A stretch of 40,102 nt of DNA, from NCBI RefSeq assembly GCF_900110685.1, contig NZ_FOES01000024.1, positions 1 to 40,102 of the forward strand, written 5' to 3'. Every line of letters starts with the position of its first letter. Position 1 is the stretch's first letter. This document shows, in pieces, positions 27,303 through 36,077 of the stretch. The stretch is from Piscibacillus halophilus (GTDB lineage Bacteria > Bacillota > Bacilli > Bacillales > Alkalibacillaceae). The position numbers and the translations under genes were made by a program. Under the pieces are notes generated by a model. It did not search any database, had not been told where the DNA came from, and saw nothing but the letters and a program-made list of their open reading frames with translations.

Positions 27303-27452
27303 TCATGTATCCATTTTAAAACATAAAAACTTTAAAAACCATGCAAATGACTAAAGAAGAGAAAAGTTAGAAAGTTAAAAATGTTACTAGAACAGCATTC
27401 CAAACATAATGCTCGCCATACAGAGACGAGCGAAAGTTTAGCAGAGAGTAGT

Positions 27453-27480
27453 AAAAAAGGAGCTGATTTTATTCAGCTCC
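27453..27480 (-). terminator. Terminator formed by the end of accA, with the stop codon in its loop
   Basis: GGAGCTGA (27459-27466) pairs with TCAGCTCC (27473-27480), with a 6-nt loop and a TTTTTTAC tail on the minus strand. The accA TAA (27471-27469) falls inside the loop, so the 5' arm is the last sense codons. Confidence 0.9.
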
Positions 27481-28437
27481 GACTACGGACGTAACTGCTC
27501 CGATTTTTTGATATTTTTCCCATCTTGCTTCAAGTAATTCTTCATCTGACTGACCTTTTAATTCATTTAAAGCTTGACGTAATGTCATTTGAATAGCTTT
27601 GGATTGTTCTTCTATATCTCGGTGTGCTCCACCTTGAATCTCACTGATCACATCATCGATAACCCCAAGTTCTTTTAGATCATAGGATGTGATTTTCATG
27701 CTTTCTGCTGCTTTTTGAGCTAAGTTAGAATCTTTCCATAACAATGCTGCAGCACCTTCTGGAGAAATAACTGAATAAGTAGAGTTTTCAAGCATGTATA
27801 GACGGTCACCTACACTAATCCCTAATGCTCCACCACTTCCACCTTCTCCGATGACAATACAAATAATCGGTACGGTTAAGCCAGCCATTTCTCGTAAATT
27901 ACGGGCAATCGCTTCACTTTGGCCACGTTCTTCTGCAGCACGACCAGGATAAGCTCCTTTTGTATCGATAAAAGTGATAATAGGTCTATTGAATTTTTCA
28001 GCTTGATACATTAAACGCAAAGCTTTTCGATATCCTTCTGGATGAGGCATACCAAAGTTACGACGAATATTTTCTTTTGTATCCTTACCTCTTTGATGCC
28101 CTATGACCGTCACAGGGATTCCATCAAACTTTGCAACTCCACCTACGATTGCTTCGTCGTCGCCATAATAACGATCTCCATGCAACTCTAAAAAGTCAGT
28201 AAATAGATAATCAATATAGTCAAGAGAGGTTGGACGATCTGGATGACGAGCCATTTGAACACGGTTCCATGGGCTCATATTCCCATAAATTTCTTTTTCT
28301 AGCTTTTCAAGTCGACCTTCTAGCTTATTAATTTCTTCAGATAAATCGATCTCACTATCACTCGTGAATTTTTTTAATTCCGCAATCTTCTCACGTAATT
28401 CAACGACTGGTTTTTCGAATGGTAATACATGTTTCAT
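27469..28437 (-). CDS. accA: Acetyl-CoA carboxylase carboxyltransferase subunit alpha
   Basis: With AccD it transfers the carboxyl group from biotin carrier protein to acetyl-CoA to form malonyl-CoA. The 322-aa protein has the AccA core: [65 protein letters not shown] and [17 protein letters not shown]. The longest frame reaches 13 codons back into accD; ATG 28437 with GGAGGTGG upstream gives [11 protein letters not shown], the usual start. Only 1 nt separates it from the accD stop, so the two are coupled. It ends in a terminator that includes its stop codon. Confidence 0.97.
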   Translation of the reverse strand: MKHVLPFEKPVVELREKIAELKKFTSDSEIDLSEEINKLEGRLEKLEKEIYGNMSPWNRVQMARHPDRPTSLDYIDYLFTDFLELHGDRYYGDDEAIVGGVAKFDGIPVTVIGHQRGKDTKENIRRNFGMPHPEGYRKALRLMYQAEKFNRPIITFIDTKGAYPGRAAEERGQSEAIARNLREMAGLTVPIICIVIGEGGSGGALGISVGDRLYMLENSTYSVISPEGAAALLWKDSNLAQKAAESMKITSYDLKELGVIDDVISEIQGGAHRDIEEQSKAIQMTLRQALNELKGQSDEELLEARWEKYQKIGAVTSVVGAE

Positions 28438-28438
28438 T

Positions 28439-29299
28439 TCATTCCACCTCCAGACTGGTAGACTGGTGTATATCAAGGATGTTCGTTAATACGTCTTTCA
28501 TCTCTAGTCGGTGTACGACTTTATCTAATTGACCATGTTTAAATAAGAACTCTGCGGTTTGAAAGTCATCTGGAAGTTTTTCCCGTATCGTTTGTTCAAT
28601 AATACGTCGACCAGCGAATCCAATTAACGCTCCTGGTTCTGCAAAATTATAATCTCCTAAAGAAGCAAAACTAGCTGAAACACCACCAGTCGTAGGGTGC
28701 GTCATATATGAAATAAATAAACCGCCAGAGCGAGAAAAACGTTCTAATGCGACTGACGTTTTACTCATTTGCATTAAGCTTAAAACACCTTCTTGCATTC
28801 TAGCGCCACCAGAGGCAGTAAAAATAATGAATGGAATTTGTTCTTCACGTGCGCGCTCAACAGCACGTGAAATTTTTTCTCCAACAACTGACCCCATACT
28901 ACCCATTCTAAAACGGGAATCCATAACAGCAATTGCTGTCTCATAACCATTAATTGACCCTTTACCAGTTACAACAGCTTCATTGATACCTGTTTTTTCA
29001 CGGTCTTTCTCTAGTTTTTCTAGGTAACCTGGGAACTCCAATGGATTTTCCGAAACCATATCTTCATCCCATTCAACAAAAGAAGATCCCATTAGATAGT
29101 CAATACGGTCCCGGGACGAAATTTGGTGATGGTAATCACAGTGAGGGCAAATCATCAAATTCTTTTCTATTTCTTTTCTATAAAATATTTGTCGGCAAGA
29201 AGGGCATTTAATCATAAGACCTTCAGGTACATCATCGCGCTCTTCTTGTTTCGATACCGTAGCATATTTTTTCTTTTTATTAAAAATATCTTTTAACAC
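28439..29299 (-). CDS. accD: Acetyl-CoA carboxylase carboxyltransferase subunit beta
   Basis: Beta half of the carboxyltransferase. The 286-aa protein has the zinc ribbon C32-x2-C35 and C51-x2-C54, then the crotonase-like core with [19 protein letters not shown] and [20 protein letters not shown]. The start is GTG, preceded by GGAGG. It follows the FadR-like regulator gene after 97 nt and precedes accA by 1 nt, placing acetyl-CoA carboxylase expression downstream of malic enzyme and the regulator. Confidence 0.97.
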   Translation of the reverse strand: MLKDIFNKKKKYATVSKQEERDDVPEGLMIKCPSCRQIFYRKEIEKNLMICPHCDYHHQISSRDRIDYLMGSSFVEWDEDMVSENPLEFPGYLEKLEKDREKTGINEAVVTGKGSINGYETAIAVMDSRFRMGSMGSVVGEKISRAVERAREEQIPFIIFTASGGARMQEGVLSLMQMSKTSVALERFSRSGGLFISYMTHPTTGGVSASFASLGDYNFAEPGALIGFAGRRIIEQTIREKLPDDFQTAEFLFKHGQLDKVVHRLEMKDVLTNILDIHQSTSLEVE

Positions 29300-29396
29300 A
29301 CGGATTCCTCCCTAATGAAACAAGCTTTCTAAACTATATAAAACTTTTCACAAAAAGTATGTCGGAATTCATCGTTCAAAGGCTAAATCTTTTAAA

Positions 29397-30014
29397 TTAA
29401 TCATGATCAAAGTATAAATGCTCCAATACAGATAAGGCATTAGGAATATCCTTATTTTTAATAAAGGACAATAAACGTACATATTCACTTTTGCTTTTAA
29501 TAATGCGATATGAAGCCTGAGAAAAATTATTAATGAGATACCAAATTTTTGATAATAACTCATTTCCAACTATTGAGAATAATTGCTTAAAAATAAATTC
29601 ATGTACTTCTTGTTCATCTATTGTAACTAATTGTTCTATTAGATCATCGATGTCTTCACTTGAAATATGATCCATCACACGAATGATACACTGTTGTTCA
29701 AGTATTTGTCTGACATCTAACAGTTCCTCTTTAGTCTTAGGTTGCCTCAGAACAAATGTAGCAAGTAATTCTACAGAATGGTAAGGGCGATAAGTTCTAA
29801 GAAATGTTCCTTCACCATGTTTCGTCTCAATTAAACCTAGTAGTTCAATAGCTCTTAATGCCTCACGAACTGAAGAACGACTGGCACCTAATTGATCAGC
29901 TAATTCCCTTTCTGAAGGAAGTCGATCTCCTTCAGAAAGTTCATGCTCTTCAATAAATAAACGAATTTGTTCTAAAACCTCTTGATAGACTTTTATTTTA
30001 GACGAATTAGTCAT
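29397..30014 (-). CDS. GntR-family (FadR subfamily) transcriptional regulator with degenerate effector domain
   Basis: A 205-aa regulator. Residues about 5-72 are a GntR winged helix (LSEGDRLPSERELADQLGASRSS, then SVREALRAIELLGLIETKHGEG). The C-terminal part is an FCD-like helical domain, but shorter than usual (family proteins run about 230-240 aa). In the FCD motif Asp-x3-His, the place of the FH pair reads EFIFKQLF, so the first metal-binding His appears lost. It lies between ytsJ and accD, 19 nt after ytsJ, with GAGGTG before its ATG. A GTGGT-N3-ACCAC palindrome just downstream of the ytsJ promoter is a candidate operator. The effector ligand is unknown. Confidence 0.85.
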   Translation of the reverse strand: MTNSSKIKVYQEVLEQIRLFIEEHELSEGDRLPSERELADQLGASRSSVREALRAIELLGLIETKHGEGTFLRTYRPYHSVELLATFVLRQPKTKEELLDVRQILEQQCIIRVMDHISSEDIDDLIEQLVTIDEQEVHEFIFKQLFSIVGNELLSKIWYLINNFSQASYRIIKSKSEYVRLLSFIKNKDIPNALSVLEHLYFDHD

Positions 30015-30033
30015 TACAGCACCTCAAGAGCTT

Positions 30034-31272
30034 TTATGAATCTTGTTGAATAGATGTGAGTTCTTGCGTACGTTTTTTTACTTGTTCAGGGTCTACTTGA
30101 ATTCTTGCCACACCTGATTCCATTGCAGCCTTAGCTACTTCGCTTGCAACAGCTGGCGCAACACGAGGATCGAATGGGTTTGGTATGACATAATCTTCTG
30201 ATAGGTCTTTTCCAACTAAGTCGGCAATAGCGTTTGCAGCCGCTACTTTCATTCGTTCATTAATACGAGTTGCACGAACGTCTAATGCACCTCTAAAAAT
30301 ACCCGGGAATGCAAGAACATTGTTTACTTGGTTTGGAAAGTCTGAACGGCCTGTCCCAATAACTTTAGCACCAGCAGCTTTTGCATCATTTGGCATAATT
30401 TCAGGATCTGGATTAGCCATAGCAAAAATTATGGGATCTTCATTCATACTTTCAAGCATTTCTTTAGTCAGAGCGCCACCAACAGAAACGCCAATGAAGA
30501 CATCTGTCTCTTTAATAACTTCCTCTAAGGAACCCTCTACTTTATCTTTGTTTGTCATCTTAGCGATTTCATCTTTTACAGGGTTCATACCGTATGTACG
30601 GCCTTCAAAAATAGCCCCTTTGGAATCACACATAATAATATCTCTGACGCCAAAGTTATATAGGAGCTTTATAATAGCTATACCTGCAGCACCCGCACCA
30701 TTAGCGACTACTTTAATTTCTGAGAATGATTTACCGTTAAGTCTTAGTGCATTAATTAATCCAGCTACCGTTACAATAGCTGTTCCATGTTGGTCATCGT
30801 GAAAGATTGGAATATTAGTTTCTTTCTTTAGGCGATCCTCAATAATGAAGCAGTTAGGTGCCGCAATGTCTTCTAAATTGACCCCACCAAATGTTGGCTC
30901 CATTAATTTAACCGTATTAACAATTTGATCAATGTCATTCGTGTTTAATGCGATTGGGAAAGAGTCGACTCCTGCAAATCCTTTGAATAAGGCTGACTTC
31001 CCTTCCATAACAGGTAGTGCTGCTTCTGGACCAATATTTCCCAAACCTAACACCGCAGACCCATCTGTAACAACTGCAACCATGTTTCCTTTCATAGTAA
31101 AGTCGTAAACAGATTCTTTATTGTCATATATAGCTTTACAAGGCTCCGCAACCCCAGGAGAATATGCTAAGCTTAAATCTTTTTCGTTACGAATTGGAAT
31201 TTTAGAATGGGTAGCTAATTTCCCTTGATTGACTTTATGCAAATGAAGTGCTTCTTCTTTTAAGTTCGTCAC
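30034..31272 (-). CDS. ytsJ: NADP-dependent malic enzyme (YtsJ type)
   Basis: Decarboxylates malate to pyruvate with formation of NADPH. The 412-aa protein has SLAYSPGVAEPCKAI, TDGSAVLGLGNIGPEAALPVMEGK, FHDDQHGTAIV (metal and catalytic residues), the Rossmann GAGAAGIAI and ANPDPEIMPNDA. The length fits the short bacterial malic enzymes rather than the long MaeB fusions. The start is GTG with AAGGAGAGG upstream. It leads the ytsJ-fadR-like-accD-accA unit with a good SigA promoter and a putative operator between promoter and gene. NADPH and pyruvate supply fits a role beside fatty-acid synthesis. Confidence 0.95.
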   Translation of the reverse strand: MTNLKEEALHLHKVNQGKLATHSKIPIRNEKDLSLAYSPGVAEPCKAIYDNKESVYDFTMKGNMVAVVTDGSAVLGLGNIGPEAALPVMEGKSALFKGFAGVDSFPIALNTNDIDQIVNTVKLMEPTFGGVNLEDIAAPNCFIIEDRLKKETNIPIFHDDQHGTAIVTVAGLINALRLNGKSFSEIKVVANGAGAAGIAIIKLLYNFGVRDIIMCDSKGAIFEGRTYGMNPVKDEIAKMTNKDKVEGSLEEVIKETDVFIGVSVGGALTKEMLESMNEDPIIFAMANPDPEIMPNDAKAAGAKVIGTGRSDFPNQVNNVLAFPGIFRGALDVRATRINERMKVAAANAIADLVGKDLSEDYVIPNPFDPRVAPAVASEVAKAAMESGVARIQVDPEQVKKRTQELTSIQQDS

Positions 31273-31302
31273 GAGAACCTCTCCTTTTTATTGAACTTAT
31301 CA

Positions 31303-31315
31303 GTGGTCAGACCAC
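31303..31315. promoter_or_regulatory. Putative FadR/GntR operator in the ytsJ leader
   Basis: GTGGTCAGACCAC has 5-bp arms and a 3-nt spacer and fits the TNGT-N3-ACNA pattern of FadR-subfamily operators. On the minus strand it lies about 17 nt downstream of the -10, that is near +10 to +22, where a repressor would block initiation or elongation. The GntR gene two positions downstream is the likely binder (inference). Confidence 0.6.
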
Positions 31316-31331
31316 CACTTTAACTTAATTC

Positions 31332-31359
31332 ATTATAACAAAACACCAAAATGTGTAAA
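31332..31359 (-). promoter_or_regulatory. SigA-type promoter of ytsJ-fadR-like-accDA
   Basis: On the minus strand TTTACA (31359-31354), a 16-nt spacer, and TATAAT (31337-31332) preceded by TGT as an extended -10. It lies about 60 nt upstream of the ytsJ start codon and after the end of dnaE. Confidence 0.65.
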
Positions 31360-31440
31360 GCAATTCAATTTAAATAAAAAGTAGCTATTCGTAATTTCAT
31401 AAGCTTTATTTGATGCTTCATATTTTAATCAGTTATTGAT

Positions 31441-34400
31441 TTAAGCTTTTTTAACTTTTACATTGTCAGGTGTAAATATTTCTTCCAGCTTATGAATTAC
31501 TTCTTGTGATTCTGGTAAATCATATGCTTCCGATAATTGATAAGTTTTCTTTCTTAACGGTGAATAAATAACAACAGGTGTATTACCTAAATATTGTTGA
31601 CTTATCTTTTTAATCTGTTCGAGTTGAGCTTCTTCATTTGTGCGATCGAATTTAATGTAAATTCTGGCTTGATTAGTTTTAGGAACTTGATTAATATCAA
31701 AAGGTTCAATCTCATCCAATATTAATTGGTTCTCACCATTACGTTGATCTTTTCTCCCTTTTATTCTAACGAATTGACCCTCCTCAATGTTTCGATGTAC
31801 TTCTCGGTGAAGCTTAGGAAACATAACTGCATCAATTTCTGTTGTTTCATCCTGTAAGGTTAAAAAGGCCATTTGTTCCCCCCGTTTTGTACGAACTTGT
31901 TTGATTCTCTCAATATGAACGACCAAATTTGACGTGTATGATTTTTGAACACTTAAAATTTCTCGAATCGATTGAAAGCCTTGTCTTTTTAAGCCCCTTC
32001 TAATATAGGAAAGAGGATGGGGACTAATGACAAAACCTAAAGATTCCTTCTCCATTTTTAATTGTTCAATAATTGGAAATGGTTGTACATTTGGATATTC
32101 CACATCCATGTCAAATAATTCGTCAGACCAGTTAAGTTGCTCATCCATATCAGAGAATAATTCCCCCTGCTCCATCGCTGGCATAACGGCAGATAGTAAT
32201 TGTGCTCTATGATGTTTTGTTTCATCAAAAGCACCAGCCATAATTAATGTCTCAATTATTGTCTGATTAACGACTTTTAAATTGACCTTTTTACAAAAAT
32301 CAAATATATCTTTAAAACGGCCTTTTTTTCTTGCGTTTACAATCTCGTCATAAGCTTGTTTTCCAACATTTTTAATTGCTAATAAACCAAATCTGATTTC
32401 TTGAGATGACGTCACCGTAAATTTCCCAAAGCTATTATTTATGGATGGCGGCAAAACTTTAATCCCTTGAACTCTGGCTTCTTTAATGTATTTTTCTACT
32501 TTGTCATCATCATGCATAACAGACGAAATTAATTCAGAATAAAAATAGGCTGGATAATTGGCTTTAAAATAAGCTGTTTGATACGAAATCATCGAATAGG
32601 CAACAGCATGACTTTTATTAAATCCATAATCCGCAAATCGTTCAATCCAATCAAATAGCTCTCGTGCTGTTGACTCATCATATCCATTCTGTTTACTGCC
32701 TTCTAAAAACTTCTGCTTCATCTCATGGATGGCCTGACGATTCTTTTTACTAATCGCTCGGCGTAATAAGTCTGCCTGACCGTAAGAAAACCCCGCAAAA
32801 CGATTAACGGCTTGCATGATTTGTTCTTGATAAACTAAAACACCGTAAGTCTCTTCAAGAATCGGTTTTAGAGACGCATGAATATATGACACTTGCTCTT
32901 GACGATGTTTACGCTTGGCAAATGTTTCAATAAATTGCATTGGACCTGGTCTAAATAAAGCATTGACCGCTACAATATCTTCTAATTGATTAGGTTTTAT
33001 AGCACGCAATGCTTGCTTCATTCCGTTTGATTCCAATTGGAAGACGCCAGTTGTCATTCCTTTTTTTAATAGGTTATACGTTCTTTCATTATTAAGAGGT
33101 AAATGCTTAAGGTTGATCGTTTTACCTTCGATTTCTTGCACTTGCTTAACCATTCTCTCAAGTAACGTTAAGTTACGAAGTCCTAATAAATCCATTTTAA
33201 GTAAACCTACTGCTTCAAGTTGCTGCATAGGGTACTGGGTTAACATCACTAAATCTTGCCCTTCAACCACTGGCACATATTTAGTCAAAGGCTGATCACT
33301 TATGACAATTCCAGCGGCATGCGTGGAATAGTGTCTTGGTAACCCTTCAATTAAGACAGCTGCTTGAAACATTTGGCGTAATATAGAAGAAGATTTGATC
33401 GCCTCTTTTAATGATTCATTACTTTTAACGACATCTTTGAGCGATGACCCCTGATTCGGTAATTGCTTAAGCAAAAAGGTTAGTTGATCTTTTTCAACAT
33501 CGAAAACTTTACTTAATTCTCTTATCGTTGAACGAGCTTGAAAAGTTCCAAACGTCATAATTTGAGCAACACGATCTTGACCATATTTTTTTGAAACGTA
33601 TCGAATAACTTCATCTCGTCGATAATCAGAAAAGTCAATATCAATATCCGGCATATTCTTTCGTTCCGGATTTAAGAAACGTTCAAATAATAGTCCATAT
33701 TTTAAAGGGTCGACTTCGATTATGCCTAATAAATAAGCTACCAGTGACCCTGCGGCCGATCCCCTTCCAGGTCCTACAAAAATATGCTCTCGTTTAGCAT
33801 AATCCACCATGTCTTTTACAATCAAAAAGTAATCAGAAAATGACATGGATTTAATAACGTTTAATTCATGGTTTAATCTTTTTAAGGCTTGTTCTTGAAG
33901 ATGTTCAGGATATAAACGAGTCAATTGCTTTTTACATAAATTCTCTAAATATTGATCAGAAGATTTTCCGTCTGTATCAGTAAATTTCGGTAATCCAAAC
34001 CATTGATTAGGCATTTGAATATGACAAGAATTAACGACCTTACTCGTTCGTTCTTTTGCATGAATCCACTCCTGCCCTAAATGGTCATTAATTTCCTCTT
34101 CTGAAAGTAAGTGCGTCCCAATATTTGATTCTTGTCGAATGTTAGAAATCGTTGTGGATTGATGAATGGCATACAACGATTCAAAACCAATACGATCTTT
34201 CTCTTTTAAATATCGAACATCAGTCATGAGCACTAGTCGGTCTTGTAAACTCAATTGGTTAGATAGCCAGTCCGTCACAAGACTTCTAGTCGCTGAAATT
34301 GGATCTACTTTGACATAATAATTCTCAAGTTGATCTATTTCTTCTAGAATTTCTTTCAACTTAGGTTGATCATTTAAGTAAATAACTTCTTCTAAATATG

Positions 34401-34779
34401 TGTCATAAAATGAAATGATTGGAATGATCTGTTCACTTTCTTTGATATGTTGAAGTGTCATGCGCTCTTTATGTAACTGTTTAAGGTTTGATAAATGAAC
34501 GAGTGATTGATAACCTTTAAAATCCTTAGCATATAAAAAACAAGTAATCGGTCTTTGATCATCATTTAAATACACATCTAAAGACATACCGATTACTGGC
34601 TTAACTCCTGCTTGCCTACAAGCTTGATAAAATTCATAAGCTCCGTGTAGCACTTGATGGTCAGTTATGACACATGTATTCATCCCCATTGATTTAATGA
34701 GTTGAACGTATTCTTGGATCTTTACAGTACTTTGTAAAAATGAGTAGCTAGATTTTACTTGTAAATGAACGAAAGCCAT
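31441..34779 (-). CDS. dnaE: DNA polymerase III subunit alpha, DnaE type
   Basis: Replicative C-family polymerase of 1112 aa that extends RNA primers before PolC takes over in Firmicutes. Domain order: PHP (1-270), polymerase palm with GPGRGSAAGSLVAYLLG and the catalytic PDIDIDFSD (about 377-385), HhH, and an OB fold near 990-1080 (MAFLTLQDETTEIDAVMFP). The PHP first motif reads HLQVKS, where active PHP domains have two His, so phosphoesterase activity is doubtful. GAAGGTGATG lies before ATG 34779; the frame extends 3 codons further. The gene stands between ytrH (divergent) and ytsJ as in B. subtilis. Confidence 0.97.
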   Translation of the reverse strand: MAFVHLQVKSSYSFLQSTVKIQEYVQLIKSMGMNTCVITDHQVLHGAYEFYQACRQAGVKPVIGMSLDVYLNDDQRPITCFLYAKDFKGYQSLVHLSNLKQLHKERMTLQHIKESEQIIPIISFYDTYLEEVIYLNDQPKLKEILEEIDQLENYYVKVDPISATRSLVTDWLSNQLSLQDRLVLMTDVRYLKEKDRIGFESLYAIHQSTTISNIRQESNIGTHLLSEEEINDHLGQEWIHAKERTSKVVNSCHIQMPNQWFGLPKFTDTDGKSSDQYLENLCKKQLTRLYPEHLQEQALKRLNHELNVIKSMSFSDYFLIVKDMVDYAKREHIFVGPGRGSAAGSLVAYLLGIIEVDPLKYGLLFERFLNPERKNMPDIDIDFSDYRRDEVIRYVSKKYGQDRVAQIMTFGTFQARSTIRELSKVFDVEKDQLTFLLKQLPNQGSSLKDVVKSNESLKEAIKSSSILRQMFQAAVLIEGLPRHYSTHAAGIVISDQPLTKYVPVVEGQDLVMLTQYPMQQLEAVGLLKMDLLGLRNLTLLERMVKQVQEIEGKTINLKHLPLNNERTYNLLKKGMTTGVFQLESNGMKQALRAIKPNQLEDIVAVNALFRPGPMQFIETFAKRKHRQEQVSYIHASLKPILEETYGVLVYQEQIMQAVNRFAGFSYGQADLLRRAISKKNRQAIHEMKQKFLEGSKQNGYDESTARELFDWIERFADYGFNKSHAVAYSMISYQTAYFKANYPAYFYSELISSVMHDDDKVEKYIKEARVQGIKVLPPSINNSFGKFTVTSSQEIRFGLLAIKNVGKQAYDEIVNARKKGRFKDIFDFCKKVNLKVVNQTIIETLIMAGAFDETKHHRAQLLSAVMPAMEQGELFSDMDEQLNWSDELFDMDVEYPNVQPFPIIEQLKMEKESLGFVISPHPLSYIRRGLKRQGFQSIREILSVQKSYTSNLVVHIERIKQVRTKRGEQMAFLTLQDETTEIDAVMFPKLHREVHRNIEEGQFVRIKGRKDQRNGENQLILDEIEPFDINQVPKTNQARIYIKFDRTNEEAQLEQIKKISQQYLGNTPVVIYSPLRKKTYQLSEAYDLPESQEVIHKLEEIFTPDNVKVKKA

Positions 34780-34845
34780 GTTCATCACCTTCTTTTTATG
34801 ACCTATTTCAATTATATCGAACCTATATCAAACTTGAAATGTTCT

Positions 34846-34874
34846 ACATATAATATTTAATCTTTTCATATTGT
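34846..34874 (+). promoter_or_regulatory. SigE-type promoter of ytrH-ytrI
   Basis: A -35-like ACATATAA (34846-34853), a 13-nt spacer, and a -10-like CATATTGT (34867-34874) fit the mother-cell SigE consensus at most positions. It lies about 37 nt before the ytrH start codon. In B. subtilis ytrH-ytrI belongs to the SigE regulon, which supports the assignment. Confidence 0.5.
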
Positions 34875-34911
34875 TTAATAAAGACAAGCAATAGAAAAGG
34901 TTGAGGAAAAT

Positions 34912-35241
34912 ATGGAAGAACGATTCTTTGCAGCACTTATTACATGTTTTTTTATATCATTTGGTGTATTAATTGGTGGATCACTATTTGGAAGTCTCAG
35001 TGCTTACATAACAGGACAACCACCTATTTCCGAAATGATGGTCTCCGCACAACGACTAAGAATCTGGGCCATTGTTGCCGCAATTGGTGGAACATTCGAT
35101 GCCATCTCTAATTTTGAACGTGGAATATTTGATGGCTCCACTATGGATTTATTTAAACAAATTATGCTGATCATTTCCGCAATGGGCGGCGTTAAAGCTG
35201 GTGTTCTCATTATTTCATGGGTGACACAAGGGGACGTTTAA
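34912..35241 (+). CDS. ytrH: Sporulation membrane protein YtrH
   Basis: A 109-aa protein with helices at about 6-32 (ALITCFFISFGVLIGGSLFG), 50-62 and 84-104. The conserved block RLRIWAIVAAIGGTFDAISNFE marks the YtrH family. It takes part in spore cortex/coat assembly in the mother cell (from B. subtilis work); its biochemistry is unknown. ytrI starts 2 nt after its stop. It is divergent from dnaE, with a SigE-like promoter between them. Confidence 0.92.
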   Translation: MEERFFAALITCFFISFGVLIGGSLFGSLSAYITGQPPISEMMVSAQRLRIWAIVAAIGGTFDAISNFERGIFDGSTMDLFKQIMLIISAMGGVKAGVLIISWVTQGDV

Positions 35242-35243
35242 CC

Positions 35244-35741
35244 ATGCATATTCCACCGTACTACAAAAGACCAAAATGGCAAGCATTTTTTATTGGTGTT
35301 ATTGTCGGAACAATGGTTGGATATTTATTTTTTCTATATATTTATGGGGAACATACGGAGCGTTGGATCGAAGAAAACTTAACGCTTCGTCAAGAATTGA
35401 AAGACCTTGAAAATGATTTTGAATTACTAAAAAAAGACAGCGATGACCAAAGTGAACAGTTACTTAGAATCCAGGATGTCGAAATTGAACTTTCCAATAC
35501 TGAACAGGTTAAACTGGACCGTTTTACGACCATTCGACTCACTTCATTAATCGAAGACGAAATTGGAGAAGTTGTTGGTGACCATATTGAGTCTGTCAAT
35601 GAACAACGTGATTTGTTGATAAGAACTATTGAAAACAAAAATTTTAGAGTCAACCAAATACAATACCAAGTAAAAGTTGTATTTCTATCAATTGGACCAA
35701 CTCTCGATGTAACCTTAGAAGTTCGAGTACAATCTAGTTAA
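35244..35741 (+). CDS. ytrI: Sporulation membrane protein YtrI
   Basis: A 165-aa bitopic membrane protein: a short basic N-terminus MHIPPYYKRPKWQ, one helix (about 14-36), a coiled-coil stretch (about 42-82, with NLTLRQELKDLENDFELLKK), and a soluble beta-rich C-terminus. I start at ATG 35244, 2 nt after the ytrH stop, because the longest frame begins 9 codons upstream inside ytrH and MHIPPYYKR matches the family N-terminus. It partners YtrH in sporulation, in the same transcript. Confidence 0.9.
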   Translation: MHIPPYYKRPKWQAFFIGVIVGTMVGYLFFLYIYGEHTERWIEENLTLRQELKDLENDFELLKKDSDDQSEQLLRIQDVEIELSNTEQVKLDRFTTIRLTSLIEDEIGEVVGDHIESVNEQRDLLIRTIENKNFRVNQIQYQVKVVFLSIGPTLDVTLEVRVQSS

Positions 35742-35849
35742 TAAGATGAGATTTTGACTTTTTTTAGAAAGTTATGTCAAAAAAGCAATAATAATCAAAT
35801 TTTAGGTTACAATAAAGTTATAGCACTATATAGTTAAGAGGTGAGGATG

Positions 35850-36032
35850 ATGTTTGTCATGAATAAACGGCAAATGGCTGATGATAAGCTGAATGAATTG
35901 TTGAACGGAAATACCGTTTATGCTGAAACAGAAGAACTCATCCGACTAATGAATCGAAGAATTGAATCGCATGAATTAGATATAACAGTTGATGAAACGG
36001 ACATCGGTTGTTGGTTTATTCCTAACAGTTAA
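35850..36032 (+). CDS. Small hypothetical protein between ytrI and nrnA
   Basis: A 60-aa acidic, soluble protein (MFVMNKRQMADDKLNELLNG ... TDIGCWFIPNS) that I do not recognise. AAGAGGTGAGG lies upstream; ATG 35850 gives the best spacing, while ATG 35847 and GTG 35841 are also in frame. A strong terminator begins 3 nt after the stop, so it is a complete gene with a good start and end. It has no membrane segment or signal. Position near ytrH-ytrI hints at a sporulation role, but nothing in the sequence shows it. Confidence 0.7.
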   Translation: MFVMNKRQMADDKLNELLNGNTVYAETEELIRLMNRRIESHELDITVDETDIGCWFIPNS

Positions 36033-36034
36033 TA

Positions 36035-36070
36035 AAAGTTAGCCCCTTTTTTTAATGGGCTAACTTTTTT
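36035..36070. terminator. Bidirectional terminator between the small ORF and nrnA
   Basis: An 11-bp stem AAAGTTAGCCC/GGGCTAACTTT (36035-36045 with 36057-36067) is followed by TTTTTT on the plus strand and TTTTATT on the minus strand. It serves the small ORF and nrnA, which converge. Confidence 0.9.
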
Positions 36071-36077
36071 GTTTTCT

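Noticed and set aside
29369-29569. 66-aa minus-strand ORF at the 3' end of the FadR-like gene
   Set aside because: Overlaps the regulator in another frame and lacks a Shine-Dalgarno sequence.
30320-30802. 160-aa plus-strand ORF inside ytsJ
   Set aside because: Antisense shadow of the malic enzyme gene; no ribosome-binding site and low-complexity Ser/Pro/Ile composition.
31360-31440. Terminator after dnaE
   Set aside because: Only short imperfect pairings are visible; read-through toward ytsJ cannot be excluded.
35390-35653. Ser-rich 87-aa ORF antisense to ytrI
   Set aside because: Composition is the mirror of the ytrI coiled coil; no start signals.
35752-35782. TTTTGAC...GTCAAAA inverted repeat after ytrI as a terminator
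   Set aside because: Only 7 weak pairs, a 17-nt loop and no T tail; too weak to call.
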